From positions 716,184 through 780,183 of the forward strand of contig NW_003314272.1 of the NCBI RefSeq assembly GCF_000143415.4: 64,000 nt of DNA, given 5' to 3'. The position numbers were made by a program, and so were the translations under genes. This document shows, piece by piece, positions 43,262 to 53,791 of this stretch. Numbering within the stretch: position 1 is the first letter of the stretch; each line of letters opens with the position of its first letter. The stretch comes from Selaginella moellendorffii. Lineage: Eukaryota; Streptophyta; Lycopodiopsida; Selaginellales; Selaginellaceae. The notes beneath the pieces are model-generated. The model saw only the letters and a list, made by a program, of their open reading frames with translations, ran no database searches and was not told where the DNA came from.

Positions 43262-43801
43262 CTAGCATACAGAGTTTATGAAAGCCCATTGCTCGTTCTC
43301 CTGGTGGTTGTAAGGATGAGCGATTAGAAAACTGTTTTCTCTCACACCGCCATGGGTCCAATCCCCGTGAGCTATATCCAGGACCAGCTCCGGGTTATCA
43401 TAGCTCCGCAGCGTCACATAGCTGCGAGACGCCGATGCCATCGTCCACAGCGACGAGTTTACGCGCTGCACGGAGCCGCAACTGATCTCGCTGCCGGATT
43501 CGTGCCCGTGCTGGAGCGCAAGCCGGGACCATAAGTTGACGATGACAAACGCGTCGCGGCCATCAGGATCGCGGTAGCCGGCGCGTGAGCTCCGGCTCCA
43601 CAGCTGCTGTGGATCGTCGCGGATGCAGCGCGACATGACAACGACGCCCTGGCTCAGCCCCGTGACGCACATGGTGAGGTTTGCGCGGGGGACGAGCTGC
43701 GCTGCGCAGTAAGACGGCAATTCCGACGCCTCCGTTTCCATTGCTGGTGCTGCGAACTGCAACACAAGGATGATCGCTGCTGCTGCTGCTGCTGCATTCA
43801 T
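43262..43801 (-). CDS. Secreted EUL/ricin-B-like lectin, paralogue 2
   Basis: 179 residues, one exon, ATG at 43801 after which comes an Ala run and hydrophobic IILVLQFAAPA signal peptide. It shares YCAAQLVPRANLTMCVTG, VVVMSRC, QLWSRSS, SRLALQHG, SSLWTM and LRSYDNPELVLDIAHGDWTHGG with paralogue 1, and the ENEQWAFINSVC end. The HGD...HGGVREN block is complete, so this copy should retain sugar binding if the EUL assignment is right. The GCT/GCA run in the signal peptide is a small coding microsatellite. Confidence 0.62.
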   Translation of the reverse strand: MNAAAAAAAIILVLQFAAPAMETEASELPSYCAAQLVPRANLTMCVTGLSQGVVVMSRCIRDDPQQLWSRSSRAGYRDPDGRDAFVIVNLWSRLALQHGHESGSEISCGSVQRVNSSLWTMASASRSYVTLRSYDNPELVLDIAHGDWTHGGVRENSFLIAHPYNHQENEQWAFINSVC

Positions 43802-44315
43802 GGCGTTCGTGGAGTTTCGAATCACTGACTATGCCTGCGAAACGAACATAAGAATGCGATTATATGTCAAGAAGTTTAAATACGATAGGTCTAGTACTTC
43901 GAACGCTTGCTTTCCTTCAAACCAAGCTGATTCGAAAACGAACGGCAGCTATTTCATGTCGATAGTGTGGTACCTTGTTGTTATTGAATGAAAAAGAAAT
44001 ATAATTGTATTTGCAAAGCTGGCGGGGGCAAGCTTTCTGTGACTGAATCAAAAGAGCAGATTCTGACAACTATGACTGAAGTCAGAGAGATGTTAATCCA
44101 ACGCGTTAGCAAGCTCATCATAGCCATAACTTTCTGGAAACATTTCATCTCAGGTTGTAACATTTAGAAGTATGATTTAACAGTGTTCCAACACATACTT
44201 TTATAATAAACAATGGCACTCCAACTAGCAGAACCTCCTGCTGAAGTTCTGATAGTTCTGGAATACAGGTACTATGCAATATGACATATGATCCGCTTAA
44301 GTTCAATGCGAGAAT
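43802..44315. other. Intergenic region between lectin paralogues 2 and 3
   Basis: AT-rich; no gene or clear motif seen. Confidence 0.3.
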
Positions 44316-44846
44316 TTAGCATACAGAGTTTATGAAAGCCCATTCCTGGTTAATCTCGCCATGGCTGTAAGAACCCATACAGGGGAGTTCACTCGAAACC
44401 CATGTTACAACGAGGTTCGGTTGGTCGTAGCTCCGCAGCGTGTAGTAGTTATGCGACACAGCCTGCCTAGTCCACAGTGACGAGTTTAGATCAGGTTGTT
44501 CTCCGGGTTGTTCTCCCACTGTACCCAAAGTGATAAACGCATCTACGTAATGCTGAAATGCAAGCTGGGACCCGGTATTGATGAGCTCAAACGCGTCGAG
44601 GCCATGAGAATCAACGTAGCCGGCGTTTGATCTCCGGATCCATAGCTGTGACGGATCCTTGTGCATGCAGGGCGACATGATGGCGCAGGTGGTGCCCTGG
44701 CTCGCGTACGCAGTGAGGCACATTGTGAGGTTTGAGCGGGGGACAATCTCTGCACAAGATGCTTCGGATAACGAGGACGAAGGCTCTGCTCTCGATGGGG
44801 CGAGTGTAAGCTGCAGTAGAAGGATGGCCACTGCAGCTGCCTTCAT
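44316..44846 (-). CDS. Secreted EUL/ricin-B-like lectin, paralogue 3 (altered C-terminus)
   Basis: 176 residues, one exon, ATG 44846, signal peptide KAAAVAILLLQLTLAPSRA. It shares the N-terminal Cys, SNLTMCLTAYASQGT, PSQLWIRRS, NAGYVDSHGLDAF and NQEWAFINSVC with paralogues 1 and 2. The HGDxxHGGVREN block is gone, replaced by TWVSSELPCMGSYSHGE, and a short GEQPGEQPD insertion is present. The loss of the putative ligand loop suggests changed or lost sugar binding. The reading frame is intact, so it may have diverged in role rather than died. Confidence 0.58.
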   Translation of the reverse strand: MKAAAVAILLLQLTLAPSRAEPSSSLSEASCAEIVPRSNLTMCLTAYASQGTTCAIMSPCMHKDPSQLWIRRSNAGYVDSHGLDAFELINTGSQLAFQHYVDAFITLGTVGEQPGEQPDLNSSLWTRQAVSHNYYTLRSYDQPNLVVTWVSSELPCMGSYSHGEINQEWAFINSVC

Positions 44847-45694
44847 GGTGCCAAAGAAGCTGCTGGACCTGTGGCTGCACAAACCACAATGTTAGAACAC
44901 ACTTAGAGAAAGAAGAGGAAGAAAGAACATTATAAGAAGTTGAGGCATCTGTTGCTGCCTGCTCGACAATTGCTTCCCTGCAAGCTGAAGAGTTCTGTTC
45001 TGCTACTTAAAGTGGAGCTCTGCGAGCATTCCAAGAAAATGAACGTCCTTTCTTGCGATTTTCAGGAGCTGTGAGTCAATGCATAAGATTTCCATCAGAG
45101 ATGATACGAAGTGATAAGCAAGAAATAACTTCATTTGGAAGATTGTGAATTGCATTTGAACGTAAGATCTTGTCGTTCCGAATCATGCAACTCTGCAGTT
45201 CACGTTAACTAGCTGACGAGCATGAGCAGGATCATTGGCAAGCCAGGAAAACAAGTTAGCTTCACAATCACCACCAATCACAAAACCACTCCCTGGAAAT
45301 GTCAGGTAACAAGGACCGATTCAAGATTCCGGGATGGGCTATAACGTTCTTCCCAGTTCCTGGCGGATCCCAATGAGATAAACTAATGTTCCTCCACGTG
45401 TCATGACAGCGTGGCAAAGCGGCTGTGAGTCACCAGCTTACGTGGGATAGTTTCGAATATCTGTCTGATCTTCATCCAAACCGTGGATTTTTCTTTTTAT
45501 CTTTTTTTATTTGAGTGGAAATTTCGCGAGAGGGAACCTAAGGCGAAGGCGTGCGAGCGAAGACGAAGCTCCAGGCGCCGGCAACGCGCTCGAGGGGTAA
45601 ATTCATGGGCGCGGAGTGATCCAGGTGCGCGCCGATCGATTGGAGCTCGCGTCTCGCCAATCGGGATCGAATCGTAGGGTAATCTCTCCGAGGC
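44847..45694. other. Divergent upstream region of lectin 3 and VPS60
   Basis: No supported gene. The VPS60 5' UTR probably starts after about 45480. CACGTG-like CCACGTGTC occurs near 45395. Confidence 0.3.
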
Positions 45695-46766
45695 ATGAAG
45701 CGCGTCTTTGGGGCGAGGAAGGAGAAAACTCCGCCGCCTACAGTCGAAGAGGCGACAGAACGGGTAATCGAAATCACTGGCCAGGGAATCCCTTTTTTTT
45801 TTCTTACTCGATTCTCTCCCTTTCCCTCTACTCAGATCAACAAGAGAGGCGATGGAGTGGACGATAAAATCAAGAAACTCGATGCGGAGCTCGTGAAGTA
45901 CCGCGAGCAAATCAAGAGAACGAGACCGGGGCCTGCGCAGGAAGCGGTCAAGGCTCGAGCGATGAGAATTTTAAAACAGAAGAAAATGTAAGTTTTTGGT
46001 TTGTCGATCAAACTTTCTCGTGCTTTCGTGATCGATCAAACTTTCTCCTTCGCAGGTACGAGGGACAGAGGGACATGCTCTACAGTCAAACGTTTAATCT
46101 CGAGCAAGTTTCGTTTGCCACGGAAGGCATCAAGGACGCGCAGCAAACTGTAAGAAAAAAGCTTGCGTTTCACTCCATCTGTGGCTCACTTCTCCATGGC
46201 TTAGATGTCAGCTATGAAGGCAGCGAACAAAGAGCTCAAAGGCACGATGAAGACGCTCAAGATCGACGATATTGACGTGAGTTTTTCCGTTTTCTTTGTC
46301 TCGGCCTTAGCTTTCTACTGGTGCCTTGCAGAAAATGCAAGACGAGATGCTCGACCTCGTGGATTACAGCACCGAGATACAGGAATCACTCGGTAGAAGT
46401 TACAACGTTCCGGATGATCTCGACGAGGAGGAATTGATGGGAGGTAAGCTAAGAGACTTCATTCGTGTTTCGATCAGTAACAAGTTCCAGTTTAGAGCTG
46501 AGCGCTCTCGAAGCTGAGATGGGAGAGACGGAGCACGATGGAGGAGTTCCGTCTTATTTGCAACCGGAGAAAGATGGCGATCTAGAATCGGAGCTAAATC
46601 TTCCCGCTGCTCCATCGACTGCGCATGGTGCTCAAGCCAATCCACAGGTAGGAACTTTGGACTGATTCATTCCACTGTTTGGCCGTAACTCTCTGTCGAT
46701 GCGCGTGTGCAGGCCGCGGACGAGTATGGATTTCCAGCCGTGCCAAGGGCATCATTACGTACCTGA
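45695..46766 (+). CDS. VPS60: ESCRT-III subunit VPS60/CHMP5
   Basis: Seven exons: 45695-45763, 45836-45987, 46056-46149, 46205-46276, 46332-46443, 46496-46647, 46713-46766; 234 residues. Snf7-family features: basic N-terminal helix pair (INKRGDGVDDKIKKLD, KRTRPGPAQEAVKARAMRIL), coiled-coil middle (EGIKDAQQTMSAMKAANKELK) and acidic C-terminal autoinhibitory part (GRSYNVPDDLDEEELMGELSALEAEM, PSYLQP). VPS60 works with LIP5 and VPS4 in disassembly of ESCRT-III on endosomes. All junctions are GT-AG and in phase; introns 48-72 bases. Confidence 0.95.
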
Positions 46767-47092
46767 TGCTGCCAAGCATTTTGTTCTGCGTTGTACAGTA
46801 CAGGTTCTTTTCTATTCCTTCCGCGAGATTTGCTTGATCTGCACACTTCTTAGTACTGAAACTAGAGCGTCAGCCAAATTTATTTCCTGTCTCGGTGACT
46901 CGAGACAGGCCTTTGAGATATGAAAATCAACTTAGCTTGCCATTGCGAGTGCTTCGAGCTCAAAACTAGTCCACTTCTGTGCACAATGTTAGTGATGAAG
47001 TTACCGTTTGAAGATTCAATTGGAGTTTTAGACTGGTTCTTCGTTCTTCGTTAGTGAACTTAGCAAGGGCTGGGAATCGATGGGATGGTTGG
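46767..47092. other. Convergent 3' flanks of VPS60 and the EamA gene
   Basis: Nothing supported beyond likely 3' UTRs. Confidence 0.3.
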
Positions 47093-48410
47093 CTACAGCG
47101 CTTTGCTGGAAGGCGAGAAAACTGAGAGCAGTGAATAAATCCAGCGTCTTACCATGGATTTTTTTGGCTGGCTCGCGTAAGTAACCCATATCGTTCCCAA
47201 CACCAAAAGAGCTCCACCTATGCACGTAGATATTCTGGAGAAACGAGCTACATTAAGTTCCTGAGACTAGAAAATGGTTTTCATACCCAGGAGGAGGAGA
47301 GACATCGAGCAGCCAGCCAACGACGGATCCAAAGACGGGCTCCAGCGTTACTGCCATGGAGACAAGAAGAGGACTGCAGTACTTAAGGACTGCATTCAAG
47401 CCAGTGTGGCCTACAAATCCCGGGCCGAGTGCCAGGAAAACAACTGGAAACCAAAACTCTGGCACAAGAAACACGGAAGTTGAAAGTCCAAAGGATCGAA
47501 AAGAACAAAAAACCAACCTTTGTTGAACCAGCCAAAAGGGCCGCTTACGTATCCCGGGACTGTTTCTCCATCCACGAAAGCACAAGACAAGCTCAGAAAG
47601 ATGGACGCTCCGGCCGTGACAGGAAAGACATAAATGTAGAGAGGCATCCAAGCTGCACTGCACCACAAACGCGAAATTCATGGAAGTTAGAAGTTATAGT
47701 CTCCATGTATTTCTATACCTCTCAGGTGGCTCCCGGAAACCATGTAGATCACAAAGGCACAGGCTGCTAGAAACGCAGCACAATCACCGACGAGTGTCAC
47801 TTCCGCGTCATTCTCCACCCGGGACATTGCAGCGATGATCACAACGCCGAGAAGCCCCGTGATGATCCCGAAAGTTTCTCCAAGCGACAAAGGCTGGCAA
47901 CGCAGCCAGGAGACCACCGCGAGAATTATGGGCGGCATGGAGACGAGGAGGAGACTATGCGGCAGAGAAGTGTGAAGCAGCGACCAGACCTGAATCGATC
48001 AAGAGAGAACAAGGTGTGAAAAGTATGATCTTGGACGAAAGAACTTACCCAGAGTCCAAAGTGAAGAGCCAGAGCCAATGCGCTTAACACGACCTGGCAT
48101 TGGTACGCGCGGCGGCGCTGCTCGATGGGAAGCCAGCGCCCCTGCCAGACGAATCCAGGGAGAAGGATCAAGGCGGTGGCCTCGAGCCTCCATGCAGCCG
48201 ACGACACCGGCGCGGCATCGCGCATGAGCTTGGTCACCTGTTGTGCATCGAGATCGAGAGAGCATTACGCAAATGGAAAAGAAAATCTCGACAGATCTGT
48301 AGCATTACCGCGCCCGCCGAGGAGATCGCAAACACAGCCAGTACGAGCACGGGGAGAACATACCAAGGCCGCGCGGTGCCAATGCCATCGCCTCCTCCAT
48401 TCCCGGCCAT
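47093..48410 (-). CDS. EamA/DMT-family membrane transporter
   Basis: Ten-helix drug/metabolite transporter type. The start exon (48410 down) encodes MAGNGGG then WYVLPVLVLAVFAISSAG; next VTKLMRDAAPVSSAAWRLEATALILLPG, QVVLSALALALHFGLW, VWSLLHTSLPHSLLLVSMPPIILAVVSWL, GETFGIITGLLGVVIIAAM, GDCAAFLAACAFVIYMVSG, WMPLYIYVFPVTAGASIFL, FLALGPGFVGHTGLNAVLKY, PLLVSMAVTLEPVFGSVVGW and the last exon GGALLVLGTIWVTYA ending at 47093. The two EamA halves are visible. The substrate is unknown; plant relatives carry amino acids, purines or nucleotide sugars. Introns are short. Confidence 0.82.
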
Positions 48411-48478
48411 GCCCTGTTTCTAGGGCACTGCTTTCAAGTTTTAGGGCTAAAAAGGAATATAGCATATTAAAAGGGAAT

Positions 48479-48559
48479 CGTCAACAGCAGGGTTCGAACC
48501 TGCGCGGGCAAGCCCAACAGATTTCAAGTCTGTCTCCTTAACCACTCGGACATGTTGAC
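48479..48559 (-). tRNA. tRNA-Ser (anticodon UGA)
   Basis: Minus-strand reading gives acceptor GTCAACA pairing TGTTGAC, D-arm GAGTGGTTAAGG, anticodon loop ACTTGAAATC with TGA, long variable arm GGGCTTGCCC and T-arm CAGGTTCGAACCTG. Typical class II serine tRNA, with intact A and B boxes and no intron. Confidence 0.96.
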
Positions 48560-48561
48560 CT

Positions 48562-49129
48562 TTCATGCAAGCATTTCGAGATTGGCAAAAACTGTATGGA
48601 AACCCGAATAGCTGGTCTAAGAAAACTCTTACAAGTTCACGAGACTAGCCTTTGGCTCCGACGGTGCCTGTTGTGATCGGAAGAGCACAGCAGCAATCCC
48701 CAGAGCGGCCACTTCAGTAACTTCTTTAAAAACCTCGCTAGGCACCGGCAACACGACTCCGGGATGCTAAAATCACTCTCGGACGATGATCTCACGTACG
48801 GCGCCACTCCAAAGATCCTGGAAGAGCTCCTATTGCGGCACCAAGAGCAGGAAGAACACGAGCATGGCGAGTTGGAGTGGGAGGTGAAATCTTCTTCCGC
48901 GTCCAAAGAGTTTGCGTGCTCCAATCTCACCGAGGCGATCACATCGCGCATGCTCGTATACCTTGGCTCGTCCTTCCTCAGCATCAATATTTTTGATCTT
49001 GGGTGGCAAAAATAGGATCTATCACGATTTAGGGATATAGTTATTTAGGGCAATTGATAGGGTTAGAAGGGGTAAAGTATAAAGATGATGTCACTAGGGT
49101 TTATGGGATATTCTAGGGTTTAAGGGTGG
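48562..49129. other. Region between tRNA-Ser and PPR gene
   Basis: Two overlapping open stretches (48637-48987 minus; 48764-49015 plus) occupy the same bases. The plus-strand one (LKSLSDDDLTYGATPKILEE) looks more protein-like, but neither matches a family I know. Possible small gene, unproven. Confidence 0.3.
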
Positions 49130-51205
49130 ATGAAAGCCCTGGTCCCGGGGGCGATGGCGGGAGGAGCGGGGCGAGTGGCGCTGGCGCGGGGCAACTCGAT
49201 CCTCTTGTGCCAGGGCAGCGGCAATGGATTCGATGTGAGCTCGGTAGGATTTCACAGCCAGGCGCAGCTGCATTGCGAAGAATCGCCGTGGACGGGGCTG
49301 GATCCCGACGACGCCGCCCCGGAGGATCGCGAGGCGGCGGATTATCAGCTCCAGCTGCTCCAGCAGAGGGGATTCTTGTTCCGGACGGAGACGTGCAATG
49401 CGCTGCTGTCGGGCCTGGTGTCGGCGCGCAAGCACGATCAAGCGCTGCGGCTCTTCAAGGAGGTCCTGGCGGGGCTGTTTGCGCCCAACGCTCACACCTA
49501 CAATGTGCTCATCCGGGGCTTCTGCAAGGGCGGGCAAATGCACCAGGCGGTGAGCGTCTTCTCCGACATGAAATCCAGTGGCTTGCTTCCAAACGCCAGC
49601 ACCATGAACACGCTGCTCCTGGGGCTCTGTGAGATCGGCCAGATGTCCAGCGCTCTCAAGCTCTTCCGGGAGATGCAAGCCGGGCCTTTCCTCCCGACTA
49701 GCGCCTCGCACAACATCCTCTTGCGGGGTTTTTTCATGGCCGGGAGGGTGAGGGATGCGCTCGCTCACCTCCAGGATATGAGGAAGAGCTCGAGCTCGGT
49801 GGCAACTGGAACTTACAACCTGGTTCTCAAGGGGCTGTGCTGGGAGAACAAGTCGGCCAACCGGCTCGAGCAGGCGATGGAGTTTTTCAAGGAGATGAAG
49901 GCTAGTGGTGTGGAGCCCGACCTTGAGAGCTACCATATACTTCTCTCGGCTTTGTCCGACTCTGGAAGGATGGCCGAGGCGCACGCTCTCTTTTCGGCAA
50001 TGACGTGCTCTCCGGACATCATGACTTACAACGTTCTCATGGATGGGTATTGCAAGATTGGCCAGACTTACGAGGCGCAGAGCCTGATGAAGGAGATACT
50101 CAAAGCCGGGTACGAGCCAAACGTTTTCACTTACAGCATCATCATCAACTGCTACTGCAAATTGGATAAGGTTGAAGAGGCCTGGGAGGTATTCATGAAG
50201 ATGATCGAGAGTAACTGTGTTCCAAATGCCGTCACCTTCAACACTCTTATTGCCGGGTTCTGCAAGGCTGGGATGCTCGAGGACGCTATCAAGCTCTTCG
50301 CTGAGATGGAGAAAATTGGGTGCAAGGCAACTATAGTCACGTATAATACTCTGATCGACAGCCTTTGCAAAAAGAGGGGAGGAGTTTACACGGCTGTCGA
50401 CCTTTTCAACAAGCTCGAGGGAGCTGGCCTTACTCCCACTATTGTCACGTACAACTCTCTCATCCAGGGGTTTTGTGACGCGAGGCGGCTATCCGAGGCA
50501 ATGCAGTACTTTGACGAGATGGAAGGGAAGTGTGCACCAAACGTAATAACTTACAGCATCCTCATCGACGGCCTTTGCAAGGTGCGAAGAATGAAGGAAG
50601 CGGCGAAAACACTGGAGGACATGAAAGCTCACGGCTACACTCCAACCGTGGTCACTTACGGGGGCCTCATCAACGGGTTTTGCAAGTGTGGAGAGCTGAA
50701 AAGCGCGCTCCTGTTCTTTGAGAAGATGAAGCTCGCCGGCTGCGCTCCGAACACGGTGATTTTCAACACGCTCATCGATGGTCTGTGCAAAGCGGAAAGA
50801 GCAAACGATGGCCTCCGCCTCCTGTGTCATATGCACGCCGAAGGCTGCAAACCGGACGTTATCACTTACAACTGCCTCATCTCCGGGCTTTGCAGCGCCA
50901 ACAGAGTCGAAGACGCTCAGAGGCTTTTCGATGGGATGGCCTGTGCTCCAAACGTGACGACGTTCAACTTTTTAATCCGGGGACTGTGCGCGCAAAAGAA
51001 GGTGGAGGAAGCGAGAAACATACTGGACCGGATGACCGCTCCGGACATGACGACGTTCAACACAATCATCCTGGCATTTTGCAAGGCCGGAGCGATGCAT
51101 GACGCGAGGGAAGTTATGAAGGACATGCTCAAGCACGGCTTCTATCCCAACACGTATACCACCTATGCTCTCGCTCATGGGATTCAGAGTTCTAAAGGCA
51201 AGTGA
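49130..51205 (+). CDS. Pentatricopeptide repeat protein, P class
   Basis: Intronless, 691 residues. About 16 to 17 canonical 35-residue P motifs (for example PNVFTYSIIINCYCKLDKVEEAWEVFMKM, given here in part as YSIIINCYCK) run from about residue 85 to the end, with no E or DYW extension. The N-terminus (MKALVPGAMAGGAGRVALARG) is Ala/Gly/Arg-rich without acidic residues, fitting a mitochondrial or chloroplast presequence. P-class proteins stabilise, process or help translate organellar transcripts. A few repeats are 32-34 residues, for example around EARNILDRMTAPDMTTFN. Confidence 0.94.
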   Translation: MKALVPGAMAGGAGRVALARGNSILLCQGSGNGFDVSSVGFHSQAQLHCEESPWTGLDPDDAAPEDREAADYQLQLLQQRGFLFRTETCNALLSGLVSARKHDQALRLFKEVLAGLFAPNAHTYNVLIRGFCKGGQMHQAVSVFSDMKSSGLLPNASTMNTLLLGLCEIGQMSSALKLFREMQAGPFLPTSASHNILLRGFFMAGRVRDALAHLQDMRKSSSSVATGTYNLVLKGLCWENKSANRLEQAMEFFKEMKASGVEPDLESYHILLSALSDSGRMAEAHALFSAMTCSPDIMTYNVLMDGYCKIGQTYEAQSLMKEILKAGYEPNVFTYSIIINCYCKLDKVEEAWEVFMKMIESNCVPNAVTFNTLIAGFCKAGMLEDAIKLFAEMEKIGCKATIVTYNTLIDSLCKKRGGVYTAVDLFNKLEGAGLTPTIVTYNSLIQGFCDARRLSEAMQYFDEMEGKCAPNVITYSILIDGLCKVRRMKEAAKTLEDMKAHGYTPTVVTYGGLINGFCKCGELKSALLFFEKMKLAGCAPNTVIFNTLIDGLCKAERANDGLRLLCHMHAEGCKPDVITYNCLISGLCSANRVEDAQRLFDGMACAPNVTTFNFLIRGLCAQKKVEEARNILDRMTAPDMTTFNTIILAFCKAGAMHDAREVMKDMLKHGFYPNTYTTYALAHGIQSSKGK

Positions 51206-52056
51206 TGGACCACGCGCAGCAGACTTGATGCCGTCCAGCAGAAAAAAAAGCTGTTTCTTTCTTCAGTAGGCGGCTCGGGAAGTTACAAGCAGCTCTCGGT
51301 AAGGTATTCTTCTTTGCTTGCATTATTCGATCTTAATTTTGTTTTTGCAGCCTCAGCCTGAAGGCGGTTTGAAATATCCGATTCAGTTCGTTCTAGAAGT
51401 CAGGCTTCACTCGCGGATACACCAGAGCCACAAGGTGAGGAGTCATTTCGATGCCTTTTGAGGCGGTTGATTTTGACTGTAGATCGATTTCACTGGGTTG
51501 ACTTTTGTCTCCATGGACAAATTGTAGGTGTTGTTTCCGAGTTGGAAGTCTTACGGGAGGAGCCCGCCGGTCATCGTGTCGAGAGCGAACGTTTGAGTAG
51601 GTATTGACGATTTTCTGGCAGTAATGACACAGTTGTTTTCAGGAATCGGAGGGTGTTTGTGTGGTTTAGAGTTGCCTCGTTCCAGTACACTCGAAGGTTT
51701 TCTCTCATGATCTGCCGGTGAGCGGTCCCCCAAGCTAAAACTTATCTTTTTTTTTTCATCAGGTCTCAACCAACCAGCCACCACAGCCAATGGCAGCTTG
51801 GCACGTTGGCACGGGTTCGCCAGCCCCTTTGACATGCTGATGCGTGTGCCGGATGGAATGTTGGCGTCTTTCCAATATAAATTGGACTGGCAGCGCTCAA
51901 GGTTTTCATCTCGAGCCAAGCTTCTGAGCCAGCAGTACAGGGGCTGGACGGACTTGAAAGGCATTTTTCTCCAGTTCCATTTCAAGTGAGCACGTTGGAA
52001 GCATTTATTCTCCTCTGTGGCGTTCTTTCTAACTCGGAGTTGTCCCAGGATTCGAC
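51206..52056. other. Intergenic region upstream of GPAT-1
   Basis: GT-AG-like pairs near 51300-51350 could mark spliced UTRs. A short TTTTTTTTTT run lies near 51751. No protein gene is supported. Confidence 0.3.
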
Positions 52057-53723
52057 ATGGCCGACTTAAAGTACTCGCGGCTCTTCCGGTTCGGCCTCGT
52101 GGAGAATTGCTCATCTGAAGGACGTGGAATGCACACAGTTGCGGCGGATTTGGATGGTACACTGCTCAGAGGCAGAAGCTCGTTTCCATACTTCCTGCTG
52201 GTGGCTCTTGAAGGAGGTAGCCTCTTCAGAGCAGTTGTTCTCGGACTTTTGGCCCCTATCGCCTGGCTGCTTTACCACTTCGTCTCGGAGGCAGCAGCAA
52301 TTCAACTTCTCATCTATGTCTCTTTTTCGGGGCAGAAGGTGTCCGAGATTGAGAAGGTGGCAACGGCGGTTCTGCCGAAGTTTTACTCCCAGGACGTCCA
52401 CAGTGATGCTTTCAGAGTTTTCTCGTCCTGCGGGAAGAAGTATGTCATCACTGCCAATCCTCGGATCATGGTGGAGTATTTCTGCAAGGCCTTCCTTGGC
52501 GCGGACAAAGTTATTGGGACGGAAATCGAAGTGGACGATGATGGACGTGCTACAGGCTTCGTCAAGTTCCCAGGTGTGCTCGTGAGTCAAAACAAGAGGA
52601 CCGCCTTGAAGCTCGAGTTCGTGGACGGGGAGCTTCCCGAGATCGGACTCGGCGATCGAGAAACCGACTTCGCCTTCATGTCGCTTTGCAAGGTAAGCGC
52701 ACTCTTTCCATATCATATACATATTTTGCATTTCGAGCATATAATACTTAGCTCTGCCTCTTTCGTGCTGCTTTAACTGTTGAGGGGTGCCAGGATTTGC
52801 GTGACACTCCAGAATCAGTTACGAGAAGCGAGTTTTCTAACTCTGGTTGTAACCGTGTGATACAGGAAGCTTACGTTGTTCCCAAGAGGAAGGTTGACGC
52901 AGTGGACGGCAGCGCTCTGGCGCAGCGCGTGATCTTCCATGATGGTAGGCTGGTCCAGCTCCCAACGCCGTTCGTGGCGCTCGTCACTTTCCTCTGGCTC
53001 CCTATCGGCTTCGCGCTCGCAGTGCTCCGGATCGGCCTCACCTCCCGTTGCCCCCGAAAGTACATGGGAATGATCTACGCCATCCTCGGCGTCCGCCGCA
53101 TCACCAAAGGCAAAGTTCCTCGCAAACAAGACGGCAGGGGGCTCCTCTTCGTGTGCAACCACAGGACTCTGGTGGATCCCATCTTCGTGGGATTGGCCGC
53201 CGAGAGGGACGTGACCGGGCTCACTTACAGCATCAGCCGGGTGTCCGAGGTGCTATCGCCCATCGTCACGGTCCGGCTGACGAGAGACAAGCAGCGCGAC
53301 TTTACGAAGATGAAGTCGCTGCTGGAGAGGGGGAGGGACCTGTGCCTGTGTCCGGAGGGGACGACTTGCCGGGAGCCTTTCTTGCTGCGATTCAGCGCTC
53401 TCTTCACCGAGCTCACGCACAGGATCGTCCCGGCGGCCGTGAAGACGAGGCAGAGCATGTTTAACGGGACGGCGGTGCGGGGGTGGAAGGGGATGGATCC
53501 ATTCTTCTTCTTCATGAATCCATTCCCGACGTACGAGGTGGAGTTTTTGGAGGAGCTCCCCGTGGAGATGAGCGTCCAAAAGGGCGGCAAGAGCTCGTTC
53601 GAGACGGCCAATTTCATCCAGAAGATGCTGGGCGACAAGCTGGGATACGAGTGCACGACCTTCACCCGCAAGGACAAGTACCTGATGCTCAATGGCAGCG
53701 ATGGAACAGTCCCCACGAAATAG
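52057..53723 (+). CDS. sn-2 glycerol-3-phosphate acyltransferase with HAD phosphatase domain (GPAT4/6/8 type), copy 1
   Basis: Two exons, 52057-52692 and 52866-53723; 497 residues. The N-terminal half is a HAD-type phosphatase domain: motif I DLDGTLLRG with both aspartates, and motif III GLGDRETDFA, so 2-monoacylglycerol rather than lysophosphatidate should be the product. The C-terminal half is the acyltransferase: NHRTLVDP (HxxxxD), [28 protein letters not shown], and hydrophobic membrane stretches around 70-100 and 240-275. Land-plant GPAT4/6/8 make cutin precursors at the ER. A quartet of TTGAC follows the stop. Confidence 0.93.
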
Positions 53724-53756
53724 GAAGGGGTTGGAAAAGAAAACAAGATGGAACCG

Positions 53757-53791
53757 TTGACTGGTGTTGACTTGAATTGACTAGAGTTGAC
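53757..53791. promoter_or_regulatory. Four TTGAC cores at exact 10-base spacing
   Basis: TTGAC starts at 53757, 53767, 53777 and 53787. It lies 34 bases after the GPAT copy 1 stop. The three spacings are identical, about one helical turn. W-box-like; function unproven. Confidence 0.55.

Noticed and set aside
49094-49984. 296-codon minus-strand open frame
   Set aside because: Antisense of the second PPR gene; repeat periodicity mirrors PPR motifs.
52111-52740. Minus-strand 209-codon open frame
   Set aside because: Antisense of GPAT copy 1 exon 1.
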